Positions 33,145 to 46,413 of a stretch of DNA of 64,000 bases are shown here, piece by piece (position 1 is the stretch's first letter; each line of letters begins with the position of its first letter). Position numbers and translations under genes: made by a program. The notes under the pieces were generated by a model. It was not told where the DNA came from and did no database searches. It was given only the letters and a program-made list of their open reading frames with translations. Source of the DNA: Lunularia cruciata. Taxonomy: Eukaryota; Streptophyta; Marchantiopsida; Lunulariales; Lunulariaceae. The stretch covers positions 191,001 to 255,000 of the forward strand of contig OX419756.1 in the NCBI GenBank assembly GCA_948567375.1, given 5' to 3'.

Positions 33145-35571
33145 TGTGATAACCCAACAAGTATCACTTTTGTGGTAATCACATAAATAGAGTTCATTCC
33201 CCCAAAGATACGAGTCAAAAATAGTCAAATACAAAGCAAATAGTAACAATTCAGTTCTTCTTGGTTGCATCTTCAATCTCTCATGTAGAAACCACACCCT
33301 AAAGAGAGTAACAAGCATTGATCATAGTCTCATCATGGATTAACACTCCATAATCACAATACTATCTAATCTTTCCAAACCAACTTTGATTGTGATCATT
33401 CAGATTCTCCCAAAGATAGCTCCTTCACTATGAAATGACTTTGCCTTAGAATTTCATTCCACCCCTCCATTGAAGGCACAAATTCCTCAAACAAAATCTT
33501 TTCACATCAAACTCACGCTACACTCACAAATGTAGAATAATATCAACACTACAATTCCTCTCAGATCTGTCAAGGCATTGCTTCAATTGCACTTCACTCA
33601 AGATCACATACACAAAATGAAGATCAAGGCTATGGAATCTAATATCCAACAAACACACTGACTTGCACTTCAAAATTCTCCAAACACTCACAAACTCAAG
33701 CACAAACTTGATACTTAAAATTAAGCTCAAGCAATGAGCATTGAGAATCAACACTTTTCTTTATCTATCTACAAAAATTATGAATACTAAACAACATAAG
33801 ACTGTGAAGGCCTCCTTTAAGTAGGCAAAGCACTTCAATAGTTAGCTAACTAAAATACCATTTCCTTTCAACTTTACCAACTTGTAGATCCAAAATGACA
33901 ATGCCCCTCTTCATATTTACCTCTTCAAATCTTAAAACTATTACTACTCTCATCTAATGTAAACCTTGACTTTGGCTTCCAAACCCGATATTCCTTCACA
34001 AACTTCCTCTTCTTGGGTCTATCTAATACTACCACATCCTCTACTAATTCTACCATTTCTTTACCATAATATACTATTGAGACCATGGGTAATCTAATTA
34101 TATTGCTATCTTCTGACCCATTCTTCTCTAATGTCTCATGTAACTCACCCAAAGACAGTTGCACTCCTACTTCTACTACTTTGCATCAGATTTTCCTATC
34201 CTTCTGAATCTCATCTAACTCTTGTCTTGCTATATCTAATCTGAGACAAACATTCTCTTGTGCTTCTAATATCTTTCTATCTACTTGATCTCTTAGACTA
34301 ATAAATAATTTATTCAACTATAATCTTTTGCTTTCTTCTTCCTCATCTCCTGCACTAGCAATTTCAATTCATGCAGTCTTGCTTCTTCCAAACAAACTTT
34401 AGATACCATTTTGAGCATCATCTTCACTCTTACAACTACTTCATTGATTGTCTCCTGCCTATATGTCTATAGCTTCTCTCTCTCCATAAGCAACTCCTTG
34501 TGATAGATCTTCACCTCATCTTCCAACTCAGCTTTTGATGCATCCTTCTCCTTCACATTTTGCTTGAGTTGCTCTTCCATTCCTCCAATCAACCAATGCA
34601 ATTTCTCTTCCTCATGATTTTTTGTAGTTAACTCTCTTTTCTAAGCTCAATCCTTCTCCGCCGCACTTGTCTTCAAGCTCTCCAAATCTTTTTCCCATTA
34701 TTGCTGCCATAGCCTTCAAATGATTAACTTTTACTCATGTGTCATGCACTTTTGCTCTTAAGGTCTTAGTCTTTGCCATCTGCTCCTACCAATCTTCTTC
34801 TTGCTTATCATTGCTTTACCTTTCTTTACAAAGTCTTTAGTAAGGCTCTCAATCTCCTTCTCCCTAAACTCTACTTCAGTCCAAAGTTTTGCTAATTCCC
34901 ACTCTCCATGAATTAACTTCCTTCTCAACTCCAAACTTTCTTCACTCATGAACTTCACTATTGCCAATTCATCTTTCAATCCAAGTGATATTCTCTCAAC
35001 TCTTCTCTCTTCTTCTTCAATTGTAATAAGAAGGGACAGGCTATCTACAATAAGTACTCTACCCCCGTCAAAGGCTTGTGTAGTCTCAGGTTCTTCAGGT
35101 GCTACACTCCTCACTTTGTCTACTAGAGCTTGACTCCAAAGTCTCAATCCAAGCATCCTCCTCTTCCTATACTAGGCTTACATTGCTTCTTTCCACACTA
35201 GCAGTAGGAATACTTCTCTTTGAGCATCTACCCTTTTGAAACTCCAACTTTGGCTCAGCTTCTAGAGTCTCTTCTATTTTTGTCCGTGGCAAGTCCAAAC
35301 ATAGAATGTCCAGCCTCCCATGCGATCAATCGCTCCATGGAACTCTTGTTCTTCTATGTTGGCATCATCTTTACCTCATTGCTAAACTTCTATTTCATCA
35401 TCATTTCCATTGCTTGCCTCTTTGCTCCACAACGTAAGCTCTAGTTCTTCTTCTTCTCTCAAGTCTTTTGACTTGTACTCAGCTTCACCTTCTGATTCTT
35501 TTGCCCCCAATGACTCATCAAGCACCACAATGTCTTGCTTTAGGTTCACCTTCCTCATCTTCATGGGCTGG

Positions 35572-38500
35572 TGTGACAACCCAACAAATATCACTTTTGC
35601 GGTAATCAGGTAAGTAAAGTTTGTTCTCGTAGAGATACCGGTCACAATTGGTCAAATACAAAGTCAAATGTTACAATTTAGTTCTTCTTGGTTGCATCTT
35701 TGATCTCTCAGGTAGAAACCACACCCAAAAGAGAGTAACAAGCACTGATTTGCAGTCTTGTCACAAATTAACAGTTCTTAATCACAATTCCATCAAATCT
35801 TTCCAAACAATCTTGATTGTGATGATTCAGGCTCTCTTGAAAATGACACTTCACTATAAAGCAACTTTGCCTCAGAATTGTGTTCTACCCCTCCACTGAA
35901 GGCACAACTTCCTCAATCAAAATTGTTTCACATCAACTTTGCATTGCACTCACAAATGTAGAATACTACCAACACTACGATTCCTCTCAGATCTGTCAAG
36001 GTATTGCTCTGATTGCACTTCACTCAAGATCAAACACACAGAGTAAAGATCAAGGTTGTGGAATCCAACATCCAACAAACACACTAAATTCAAATTCAAA
36101 TTTCTCCACACACTCACAAACATAGACACAATGTTGATACTTAGAATCAAGCTCAAACAACGAGCACTACTTCACAGTACTTTGCTTTATCTATTCTTAG
36201 AAATAATGAGCACTGAACAACATATGACTACAAATGCCACTCTTAAATAGTGAAACAAACGATAGTTGCTAACAACTATATTATTCTATAACAACCCTAC
36301 AAACCTATAGATCCAAAATGACAATACACCTTTTCATATTTGCCTCTTCAAATCTCAAATTTGTTACTAATCCAATCCAATGTCTACTTTTTCCTCGGCT
36401 TTCAATCCCAAAGTAACTTCACTTACTACTACTCTGTCTTTGGGTTTCATATCTACTAATTCCTTTACCAATTCTAACACTTCTTCACTCTGATATACAA
36501 TTACACTTGCAAGTAATCCTTCTAAACCTTTATCTTCCAACCCACTCTTCTCTAATACCTCCACTAGTAACTCCAAAGATATTTGGACTCCTATGTCATC
36601 TACTTTGGGTTTCACTTTTACATCCTTCCAAATTTTATCTATCTCTAATTTCACCAAGTCTAATCTAATTGTGATGTTATCTTCCACTTTTAATATCTTC
36701 CTATCTACATGAGTTCTAAGACTGATAAGTAAGGTATTCAAATCTTTGTCCTTCACATTTTGTCTACTCGTCTCTTGCACCAACAACTTCAACTCGTGTA
36801 GCCGTGTCACTTCAATTTGCATGTTGGCTTTTGTACTCAACATCGTGTTCATCTTGATCACGATCTTCTTCAATGGCTCTAGTCTCATTTTTCTCTCCCT
36901 TTCTTGATTGGCAAGCCAATCTTCTCTATACATTGCCAATTTTGCTTTGAACTCGGCTTTCACAGTCTTCTTCTCTTTCTCCTTTCTCTTTCTCTTTCTC
37001 TCAATCTTCTCCTCCTAATTGCAAAGTAACTCTCTTAACCTTTCCTCCTCTCTTTATCTTGTTGTCAACTCTCTTTGCCAGAGCTGCTTCTTCTCTTCTA
37101 CACTCTCCATTACTCTATCAAGCTCTTGCTCTTTCTCCGCTACTCTCACCATAACATGGATAATTTCTAATCTCAAATCAGCAAACTGCTACTTCAAGAT
37201 TTTGTACTCGGCTACTTGCCTTTCCCTTGTTATGTCACTCTGCTCTATGAGTCTCTCTACTTCTTGCTTCTCTCTTCAAGTTCTCAATCACTTGATTTTG
37301 TACTACAACATCTACTCCTAGTACTTCTCTTTCCTCCTCACCTTGGGTTAGACTCTTCTTCAACTCCGAGTTCTCTTCTTCCAATCAAGCTAATACTTGC
37401 AATACAATCTTCACCTCTGGTCACTTTGACTGCATCTCCTTCTTCTTGTGCTCTAACTTCACCAACAACGTGCACACAACCTCCCGCAAATACTCTACTC
37501 CTTCACTCAGAATTACTTTGGCTTGCAGACTTATCTCCTTCTTTGTCTCTTCTTCTCTTGATACTTGCCTTCTCAACCACAATCGCCTTATAGGAATGGA
37601 TTCGTTGATCCCCAAAATTCCACTCTCTACTTCTCTCACCATACTCAGCCCCGCTTCATACTTTGCCCTTTGTTTGGAATGGACTCCCCTCTAAATTGTA
37701 ACTCTCTTTTCCTCCTGCTCTGGAACTTCATTTTCCAGTTTTGAGTTATCTTTCTCCGCTGTCTCCATCTTAGCTTCCTCCTCTTTGGGTACTGATTGCA
37801 TCTCTTTAATGTCCTCACTATCACTGCTTGTGTCCCCACTTTGCAGCGTGAACTTGAGTTCTTCCTCCTTCTTTGAGTCTTTGGACTTGCACTCAGCCTC
37901 TCCTTCTGAGTCTTTGGACTTGCACTCAACCTCTCCTTCCGACTCTTCATCTGACGACACGATCACTACCAATTCTTCCCTCAGGTTCACTCTTCTGGCT
38001 TTCTGAGGTTGCGTCTTCTCTACTTATTCTTCTTCTCCTTGGCAACTCCTCTTCTTTGACTTTGGAGTACTCACCTTCACTTGCACACTCTACTCCGTCT
38101 GCTTGTAGTACTCATTGCTACTCCTAATTTGCAGGATGTACCGCTGCTCCTCCACATCAACATCTCTTTGCAAGTTGGGATAGAAATGAGACACCATCTT
38201 GTGCCTCTCCACCGCATTGAGCAAATTCAACCCCATATAGAAATGGGCTGCAAATGGCACAATGTAATGTGGCGGTGACTTGTCTTGCAAATTCTGCATC
38301 ATCTACCTCGTCCTTTGATAGAAACACTTTGTCTTGTTAATTGGCTCTCTTGCAAACGTCTTATGGAGAACACTGCTTGGTGCTTCATCACATAAGTCGT
38401 TCTCTCCAACTTCAAGATTGCCATTAGAGCACTCACAATCCCCCTCTTGACAAGATCCTTATAGCTCTCCACTTCGTAGCCATTCTTTGTGCACTCCAAA

Positions 38501-39382
38501 GAGAAAGCATCCCTCACTTCTTGGGTTTCTTCAGCAAATTCTCCCTTCCCCAAGAACATGGCACCCTCCTCTGTGCCTACTTCTCTCTCAAGTACTAGTC
38601 TCAAATCTGACTTTATCCATCAAGCCGAAGTTCCTTGCTTCCCTTCTTCTTCAAGGCCATCAAGACACTTACTCTTGATGATCTCAATCATGAAATGTGG
38701 AAAACTAACATTCTAGTTCCATGCCAAGAATGTGATCCAAAGCCTGCTCAGGACTTTGATTCTTGCAATCACATCTAACCTCTGAATTGCATGATTTCTC
38801 ACTGCAAATTTGGAGTTCTTCTTCCCACCTCCCATCTTCTCTCTTCCACTCTAGGTTGGGGACTATTCTTCCTATTGATTCTTGGATTAACTCTCTCGAC
38901 TTCCTCTTGACACACCTACACATCTTTGACTACACTTCCCTTCCCACGATCTCTTGCAAGATGACTTCTTAACGGCAATGGAAAATTTCTTGTCATTACT
39001 TTGTCTTTAGCCCAAATTTTTTAGAGTCACACCTTCTCAATATTTCTTCAATTTGAGTTTCTACCATAAATCACACCTCTTGCATGCTCTTGTCACTATC
39101 AAGAACTTGAATGGTGCCTTCTTGAATGTCTTGCCCCAAAGAAAATTTGTTACATTGTTCTCGCCTCGGATTGAGCACCCCTAAGACAAAGAATCCTTAC
39201 TTTGAGTTGTATGCTGACAAGGCAATTCCGAGTACCTTGCCTTCTGACACAAAGTCACTTTACCTTAGGTTACACCTCAAGGACACTTTTCTTTGCCTTC
39301 TTTGGCCATACATGCGCAATTCAACTTCTTCTGTACACTTCTTCTTCAAAATTGAGAAAAAAACAAAAATGTGGGTACTACA
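35572..39382 (-). repeat. GL8: long-class solo LTR nested in GL7
   Basis: Minus-strand start TGTAGTACCCAC at 39382, end GGTTGTCACA at 35572, 3811 bp. The flanks are GCTGG (35567-35571) and GTTGG (39383-39387), a target duplication with one C/T difference. It is oriented like GL7, and removal restores the GL7 ORF region. Confidence 0.87.
36367..39040 (-). pseudogene. LTR-borne coiled-coil ORF in GL8
   Basis: The conserved start codon position reads ATT (near 39034). Pieces in order: SEKSCNSEVRCD region (38800), EEGAMFLGKGEFAEETQEVR (38540), SPPHYIVPFAAHFYMGLNLL (38250), acidic region with an internal 12-residue tandem duplication (EGEAECKSKDS, 37990-37870), coiled coil (37640-36900) and the tail to 36367 (36963-36367 is open for 198 codons). 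It is the longest uninterrupted C-terminal copy in the window. Other parts have stops and shifts. Confidence 0.7.
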
Positions 39383-40795
39383 GTTGGAACGGGCAAGATA
39401 CTCTCCTCAAGATGACTTCTCTTCCTCATCTTTGGGATATTAACTAATACCCTCATGTGTTGTCCTGTTCTTGCATAATACTCATCACTAATTCAAAGAT
39501 GTTGGATGTATTGTTGCTCCTCCTCATCCGTTTCTTTTTGTAAATCTGGATGAAAGTGAAAAACCATCTTCCTTTGCTCTATCTCCTTCATTAGGTTCAA
39601 ACCAAAGTAGAAATGTGCAGAAAATAGCACCAAGTAGTGGGGAGCGGCTTGATCTCTCCAACACCACACCATCTGCCACATTCTTTCATGAAAAACACTT
39701 TACTCAATTCCTCGGTGCTCTTGCAAATATCTGATGGAAAAACACTGCTTGATGCTTTATCACATATGCAATGCGATCAGGCTTGAAGAGTGTCATCATT
39801 GCTCCAACAATAATTTGCCTTATTGAGTCCCGATAGGTATTGGCTTTGTATCCATTCTTCATGCATGGTACAATGAAGGAGTTGCGGATTTTATCAATCT
39901 CCTCCACAAGCTCTCCTTTCCCAAAAAATGTAGCCCCAATTTCCTCACTAGCCACTCTTCCTAGCACCAACCTCCAGTCCGACTCTCTCCATCAAGCTGG
40001 ATTGCCTTACTTCACTTTATTCTCAAGTCTCCTCACAATCACTCAAAGCTACTTATGCCATGAACCCTAGAAAACTCAAGTTCCAATTCCAGGCCAAAAA
40101 AATGATTCAAACTCTATTCAAAACTTTGATTTGGCTATCATGTCTAACCTTTGAATCATTGGATTTCTCACTACAAGTGAGGTACTCTTCTTCTCACCCT
40201 TCTTTGGCATTGTGTGATCTCTAACTCATGATGGCTAGACGATAATTCTACCATCTCTTGGTCTCAAGATCCTAACTCCCTCAAGATTGTTAAACATCAA
40301 ATTACCGGATGGCTTTTCTATAGGCACTCCTTTGGGTCAACTACTTAGTGGCTTAGGATACTTATGTGACATGTTGAAATCCCTTTGACAAAGTCTCAAA
40401 GTTTATAGTTCTTTGCTATATGGTCATTTTTCCATCATTCTTCACTAAAAAATCACACCTTTTGCATGAGTTCATCTTGGCACTATCAAGCTTAGTCATT
40501 TGTGCCTTAGCCATTTTCTTACTTGTACATTCTTGATTGACAAATCCAAAGAAAAGTTGTTATGTCATCTTTGCATCGGGTTGATCACCTCGATGAAAAT
40601 TTTCCTTACTTTGGATTTCTCTATGACAAGTCCGATCTGAGTACTTTTGTCCTGACACAAAGTCACTTTACTTTGGGTTTGAAACAAAAGACATGATTTT
40701 ATGTCTGGTAATGTCATTTAGGTTCAATAAAACTTTGTTTGTACACTTATTCTTTAAAATAAAACAAAAACAAAAAATGTGGGTACCACAATCTA

Positions 40796-41170
40796 CCCCT
40801 AACAACCAAGCTTGAAGTGATGGAGATGTAGTTTAGAGACCAATATTGTCTCCATAGCTTGATCTCTTCCAAGTAAGCTCTCCCAAACTCATGATAGTCA
40901 TCCACAAAAGACCCTCCAAGTGCTGAGACAACCTTTTCCATGCCATGAAGAATGTGACCAAAGTTGTGTTTCACATCTATTGTAGATCACACCAACTATC
41001 AAACTCTTGAATGAAGTCATCAAACTTAATTGTACCAATTGTACCAAAGTCATGCTTGAAGCCTTTGGAGGCTCCCTAAATCTTATCCATCTCCCACAAC
41101 AATAATGTGGATACACCAAGTGCACTTTCAATTGAATCAACTCTTGTATCAAACTCCAAATCAAAGTCAA
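40796..41170 (-). pseudogene. gag: gag N-terminal part of element D
   Basis: Minus strand carries SFVDDYHEFGRAYLEEIKLW and RQYWSLNYISITSS, the same capsid block as element B near 7060-7150. It is open from 40974 to the GL7 boundary. Upstream (41170-40975) another frame gives a weak continuation. The text resumes at 33139 on the other side of GL7. Confidence 0.65.
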
Positions 41171-42300
41171 TCTCCTCCCTTGCTAGGACCTAAGATATAG
41201 GTTGATACCAAGTGCCACTCCATGAAAACCCATTGTGTACTACACTAATATCTCCTTTGTAATCTCCAAAGAATTATATCATGACAATATTATTCAAACC
41301 ATAATTTTAACCACCACAAGTACTCCACCAAGGATCACCACCAAGTGCCACCACCAATTAAACAACACTCACTAATATACCTCCAATTACAACAACTACC
41401 CTTGAGGAAAGTGCTACTTGTAATCTACCATCACAACGGGCATTCTCACGATCTATAGTAATCACTTCTTGCCTCATTGGAGAGAAACATATGTTGCTTG
41501 ACTGGTCATCATTCTAGCCTCACTACCAAGAGCACACTAGAGCACCAATGCTCTAAATTTAGAGCACCTCACACAAATATGGTGCACAAACATAGTGTAG
41601 AGAATGGAGGGAGTCCAATCACAAGAAGTCAAAAAAAACCCTCCATCTCATAAATCATCACCAAATTAAATCTACCACCATTTGGCATTTGACATAATAG
41701 AAGTGTCTACCTACTACTAAGCTATCAAGATCACCAAGGATGGGATCAAACTACCTTTTCCAGCCAAAGCTACATGTGTATAGATATCAATCAACAAATC
41801 ACTAGGACAACAAGTGAAGGTGGAAAAATTGGCTAGGGCACCAATCTAGAAACTAGATATCTGGAGTTTAAACCCTATTGGGCACAATCTAGAAGGGTGG
41901 GCAGATTTTGCCAAAAAATGACCAAAATCTACCAAAAACTCATCTTAAATTGCTAGCATCAAGCCAATAAGCTAGCTTGCCGGCCCTCCTAGGCCTCTTT
42001 AGCTCCTATGGCTTTTGCACATGATCACTCTCAAAGAAATCTAGGACTACTATCAAATGTACCAATAATCAGCCACCATGTTTAGTTCTTGCACCCAATT
42101 TCTCTTGACTCTCACTTCCTTGATATAATCAATGTATCCTTCCACTAGAATCACACTCAAATCAGATTTATACTCAACCTTTCACTCAACAATCTGCCAA
42201 TGATCAAGCACTAACTACAGTCAAGCCACATCCACTCTAGCTAAGAAATGAAAAGTGAGCTCTCTAGAGCTGCATTTTGAAAGTATACCCCTCTACTCAT
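41171..42300. other. Leader and possible LTR of element D; no gene
   Basis: The first 350 bases match the leader of element B. Beyond about 41540 nothing matches. A dyad with GAGCACC and GGTGCTC is seen near 41530-41570. I see no ORF and cannot define an LTR edge. Confidence 0.4.
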
Positions 42301-42329
42301 TCCATACCTCATCTTGTTGCATTCAACAT

Positions 42330-42755
42330 TAGGAAGGAATATTCAAAGTGTATGAAATTTATAGTAGCTCCCTTGCACTATAACATCATTCTAGGTTTTC
42401 ATTGGCTTGAACATAATAATGTTTTATTTGATTGGGCCCAATAATCAATGTAAGTCAAACACCAAAGTAAGAAGTATCAATTAGGTTATCTTGCACCTTT
42501 GAATAAGACATCTAAGAATAGGTAGTCCCAAGATGGAAATTTTACCAAATAGGCTTGTGAGGAAGATATTCTTGTTTCTATTGTATAGATCAAGTCTATT
42601 ATTCAAGGAGAATTTGATGAGAATAAGAAGCTTTATAAAACAATGGTTGATTGAATAGTTCAAGAGTTTATAGATGTCTTTCCAAATGATCGTCCAAGAG
42701 GTTTACACTCTTATCAAGATATGCAATTAAAGACCAAGCTATTGCCAAGTACTAT
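42330..42755 (+). pseudogene. pol: Protease end and RT entry of element E
   Basis: The plus strand reads a late retropepsin block (YVIILGFHWLEHNNVLFDW), a linker with KKYQLGYLAPLNK, and the pre-RT motif EFIDVFPNDRPRGL before a polar segment ending at the unit K insertion. Several stops are present (for example after DWAQ). This is the usual join of protease and RT in gypsy pol. Confidence 0.75.
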
Positions 42756-43247
42756 TATGGTGCAAAAATTTTCAAAATTTTCAAGTTTGTTACTTTTGTG
42801 TTTGTGTGATAAAGATGAGAAGTATTCATTTTCCTATTCAAATCAAGTAATTCTTCTTGTTTAGGAGATATTTTGCATTCCTTACATGGCAAGTGTACAA
42901 AGAGGGATGGTACAAAGAGAAAGACAAGTCCAAAGAATTTTAGAATCAAAAACCTTATTGTAGTTGAAACTCTCCTTCTATGCACAAGGAACAAACAACC
43001 ACCAAGAATTGCTGATAGCCATCAAAGAGTTCTCATGTATGGGTAGGGATTGCATACCTACCAAGGACCACTATCCAAATATTCTTGATTAAAAGATCAA
43101 GAGCAAGGATAGGTAGTCCTTTCTTTCGTGTGACCACCCCTACAAGCTAGTCAACTTTGGCAAGGAACATTCTTGAGAGTATAACCCAAAGTGAGAGTAG
43201 AGACTTAGTGGCCTTTGGAGTAGATAGTCTTTGTTCTTGCAAGTTCT

Positions 43248-45240
43248 TTGATAGATAGTATAGTAAGAGGAGAAAGAGTAGTGAAGAGAATCACTACAAT
43301 GATCCTTCAATACCCAATGGTAAAAAAATTAGAGATTTTTATGAAGAGTGAATTCCTAAGGAGCAAGCATCTAAGCATTGTTGCTCGAGAATTAGGATTT
43401 AACTTGATTTCCATGGTTCAAGAGATTAGGAGTGGGAATTAAGAGAATGGAAATTTGGAGGAAATCCAAAAAAGTGGAGTGAAGAGAATTAGAGAATGGT
43501 CCTTGGAGTGGATTTAGGATCTCCAACTTTTTTACTAATATTAGATATGAAGTTTAGGGACACGAGGATAAAGGCAACTCTCAAATAGCCAACTAATTTG
43601 TATGCTAAGAAACCCCAATAATAGTTAGTAGGTCTAAAGTTACAAAGAACCAACCCAAAGAATAGTAGTTTCCTTGTTCATGAAAATCTTTAGACCAAAG
43701 AGTACTACCCATCCCATTGATAATTTGTCTATACCTATTTTGTATCACCCTTGTAAGGCTTGATAGGGTCTTCCAATCTTTGTGTTTTCTACGTGGTCAT
43801 CCTTCACTCACTAATAATTAGGTGATCCTTTTTATCAGATATACAAAGGAGCCATAGAAAATTGGGTATATATATTCCACCACCACATCTTGTCTATGAT
43901 TCAAGAGTTGGAAGAAGATAGAAGAACTACTTATTTGGCGCCTTTTGCCATTCATTTTCACATAGGTGTCAATTTTCTAACCAAGGAGTAAAGGACAAGG
44001 TTTGCAACTCACTTTCACCCAAAATATTACTTCTTGCAGTTTGAAGGAAGGGAAACAATCCAAAGAATCCAAGACGCTTAAAAAAATTCACCATCATTTG
44101 TGAAGGTAAAGGAAGAAATGGTTTCTGAGAGGAAAAAAAACACTCCCTCATCAAGACCCAAGCATCTTGCAAAGAGGGTAAGGAGAAACTTGCATGTAGT
44201 TGATGTCTCTTTGGAGGAAGAAGAAGTTGAAGAAGAAACCAAAGATGAAGAGGATGAGCTAACTTGAGATAGAAATAGAAAGAGAAGACAATCAAGGAGC
44301 AGAAAAATCTGCTCCACAAGGTGAGGTGAATCACCATCACAAAGACCAAGAAAAACTTTGGACCAAAGAAGAACTGGCAACTCTTGTGCAACCAAGATCA
44401 CCTTCAAAGTTGGAGGAGATTGAAACCAAAGAAGGAGTGGGTGAGGAAGTAGAAATTGATATCCAAGGTAAAAAATATCCTTGGAAGAGTAATTCACAAA
44501 GAAACACTAGTACCTAAATCTTGTGAAATTATATCTTTTGATGGTATTGTATTTCTTGATAAATTCATTATGATCCTTGCTTACCTACTTGCAAACAATT
44601 CTACCATAATGCCAAGAGGATTTGCTTGAGTTGAATGATTACACTTTGTTGGCAATGAAACTTCATCCAATCATTATATAATGAAGCCAAGAGTGATCAT
44701 TAGTAGGGTTAGGCATGGAAGTACCATGTCTTGTACAAGGAAAACTATAGGAGAGGAGATATGCTCTTGCAAGATGTAGAGGACTTGAAGAAAGAGAATA
44801 ATTTTTTGAAGAATAGAAAGAAGGACCAAGAAGTGTGCATCCAAAGAATTCAAGAAGAGGTGAGTGTTCTTTGAATTGTAGGTAATGTCAAATAGAAGTG
44901 GCTCAAAATAGAGTTGCAAGAGACGAGTGAAAAGAGCCTTTGACTTAAATAGTAAAGGAAAAAACAAAACAAACTATCCTAAAAGTTATATGAGTATCAA
45001 AAAGAAGTAGTCTTTGTTTGAAGGCCTTGCAAGTAGAGTTGCAAAAGGAACAAGAAGAACAAGCCACACTAAGAGCCAAGATGGTAACTAACATCATAGC
45101 CAAAGTACAATTTTCTTATAACCATTTGAAGGAAGATGTGCCAAAGAAAAATCACTATAGAATTGGAAGCTCTTTAGGACCAACTAGTGGCAATTAAGGA
45201 AGAAGAAACAAAAGGCAAAATGATGAAGAAGGGTTTAGTC
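43248..45240 (+). pseudogene. Diverged LTR-borne ORF in unit K
   Basis: The folded-domain core is recognisable at about 43900-44010: TTYLAPFAIHFHIGVNF and FATHFHPKYY, parallel to HYIVPFAAHFY and VSHFHPDL of GL4. It is followed by a basic stretch (KHLAKRVRRNLHVVD), an acidic stretch (EEEEVEEETKDEEDELT, near 44215-44260) and coiled-coil pieces (VEDLKKENNFLKNRKKDQEV near 44775). The domain order is the same as in the younger units although little else aligns by eye. Numerous stops and shifts are present. Confidence 0.6.
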
Positions 45241-45244
45241 ATGT

Positions 45245-45729
45245 AAACCCGAAGTCCAAAGTACGAAGTCCGAAGTCACATTGACCCGAAGACACCAAAC
45301 TACTTTGTACATCTACTCCCAAAACTTCAAATGCTTCTAATTTCTTCTACAGACCTCCAAAATTTGCGGCTTTGGTGGCAATGAAAAGCCCTGAACAAAA
45401 TGCTTGCAACAAAATATAGCACGCTTGATTTAGATTTGTGGTCATTGAGATATGGCCCCCGCAATATTTCTGACTTGTTACCTTCATTCCGATGCGAAGA
45501 AACTCTCCTTCGGCGTCTGGTCCGAGTTTTTCCCTCCTTGGACACAAAGTAAGCTTCTTTGGGTTTGATCCAGTCCAAGTCCTTCTTCCTCTAACACAAA
45601 GTTGACTCCCTTGAGCTTGGTGCTTGCACACACATTTCCACTCATTTCTTCTCTATTTGGTTTCAATTTGGTTTCAGCAAGGCAATTCTTCTTCAAAACT
45701 TGTCCAAAATGAAAAATGTGTGTACTACA
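45245..45729 (-). repeat. Truncated 3' LTR of the non-autonomous element
   Basis: Minus strand starts TGTAGTACACAC at 45729 and follows 48560-48075 closely (for example GGCGTCTGGTCCGAG against GGCGTCTGGTCCAAG). Similarity ends near 45245, where sequence of unit K is met. About three quarters of the LTR is missing. Confidence 0.8.
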
Positions 45730-45742
45730 TACCCCCTCCTTC
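45730..45742 (-). other. Polypurine tract of the non-autonomous element
   Basis: Minus strand GAAGGAGGGGGTA lies immediately before the 3' LTR start TGTAGTAC. Such a purine run primes plus-strand DNA synthesis. Confidence 0.75.
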
Positions 45743-46209
45743 AAATGTGAGCGTCCCGGCAAACACACATCAAGGATTCAACAAGATGAATAAAATGACA
45801 AAGGCAATGTTTCTATGCTTCATTTTATACAAAGTCCTGCACAAAATTAATAATTAAAGTGGTCTTTGTCAATGCTTCAATATTTACTTCTCTACACGCT
45901 CAATTGAGTTCTCCAAATGGATCACTTCAGCCCAACAAGGATTGTTGTCTTTTGATTCAGCTTTTGCTCAAAGATCCAGAGCTTTCCTTCCCTATATCAT
46001 AAACTTTCTTTTTTCTTTTTTTTTCTTCTTTTTCTAACGAGGAGAATTGCAAACCAAACAATGCAATGCACACTCCAAATCACTCCAAGATTTAAATTCA
46101 TTGTCTATGGCCCAGAAACTGAAGGTGACAATTGGAACTCAAGGAAATATGTCTTTGTCTTCACTTTCTCAAGAGATAGGGGTTCAACAATGCTAAGTGC
46201 TGGTGACCC

Positions 46210-46404
46210 TCAAAGAGTCGTGGCCACTATATGCTCCAACTCACTCCAAAAACACAATTCCTTGTCTGACTCTTCAGAGGAAGTAGACTCCTTCAAATCT
46301 TGATTTAAATCTTGAACAATCTTCTCTTGGGCTACATTTGAAACCTTCTGAATTGGATTTGGTGTCACCAACCTTGGTTCATCAAAAAATATAATCTCCA
46401 ACAT
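46210..46404 (-). CDS. Small internal ORF 2 of the non-autonomous element
   Basis: A 64-codon frame just after ORF 1 contains EPRLVTPNPIQKVSNVAQEK and an acidic Ser/Glu end. I recognise no domain. It is probably what remains of a longer gag-like gene after internal deletion. Confidence 0.4.
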   Translation of the reverse strand: MLEIIFFDEPRLVTPNPIQKVSNVAQEKIVQDLNQDLKESTSSEESDKELCFWSELEHIVATTL

Positions 46405-46413
46405 CTTTCCATG

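Larger units (their letters stand above)
33925..40240 (-). pseudogene. LTR-borne ORF in GL7, split by GL8
   Basis: The N-terminal half lies at about 40240-39388 and the rest at 35571-33925. The open piece 39970-39704 shows GATFFGKGELVEEIDKIRNS and YVIKHQAVFFHQIFA, the same folded domain as GL4 but diverged. The coiled coil is seen at 35156-34758 (EEEERRVERISLGLKDELAI). The C-terminal module ends at 33925. The break by GL8 falls in the acidic linker. Many additional stops exist. Confidence 0.6.
33145..40790 (-). repeat. GL7: long-class solo LTR, itself split by GL8
   Basis: Minus-strand start TGTGGTACCCAC at 40790 and end GGGTTATCACA at 33145, with ATCTA at 33140-33144 and 40791-40795. Without GL8 and one duplication it is about 3830 bp. 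It is older than GL8, which lies inside its ORF at 35572-39382. Its ORF belongs to the GL1/GL3 branch. Confidence 0.9.
31938..42300 (-). mobile_element. Element D: gag-bearing relative of element B, split by GL7/GL8
   Basis: After removing 33145-40795 the minus strand aligns with the left third of element B: leader (41520-41430 against 6395-6530), capsid (41170-40796), zinc-knuckle region (about 32590-32480) and the block at 32160-31950. Relative to B most of the stretch between knuckles and that block is missing. The right end is not defined; 41540-42300 has no LTR I can identify. Element C abuts it at 31937. Confidence 0.65.

Noticed and set aside
6390-42300. Elements B and D as two halves of one element
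   Set aside because: They are on opposite strands and repeat the same gag segment, so they are separate copies.
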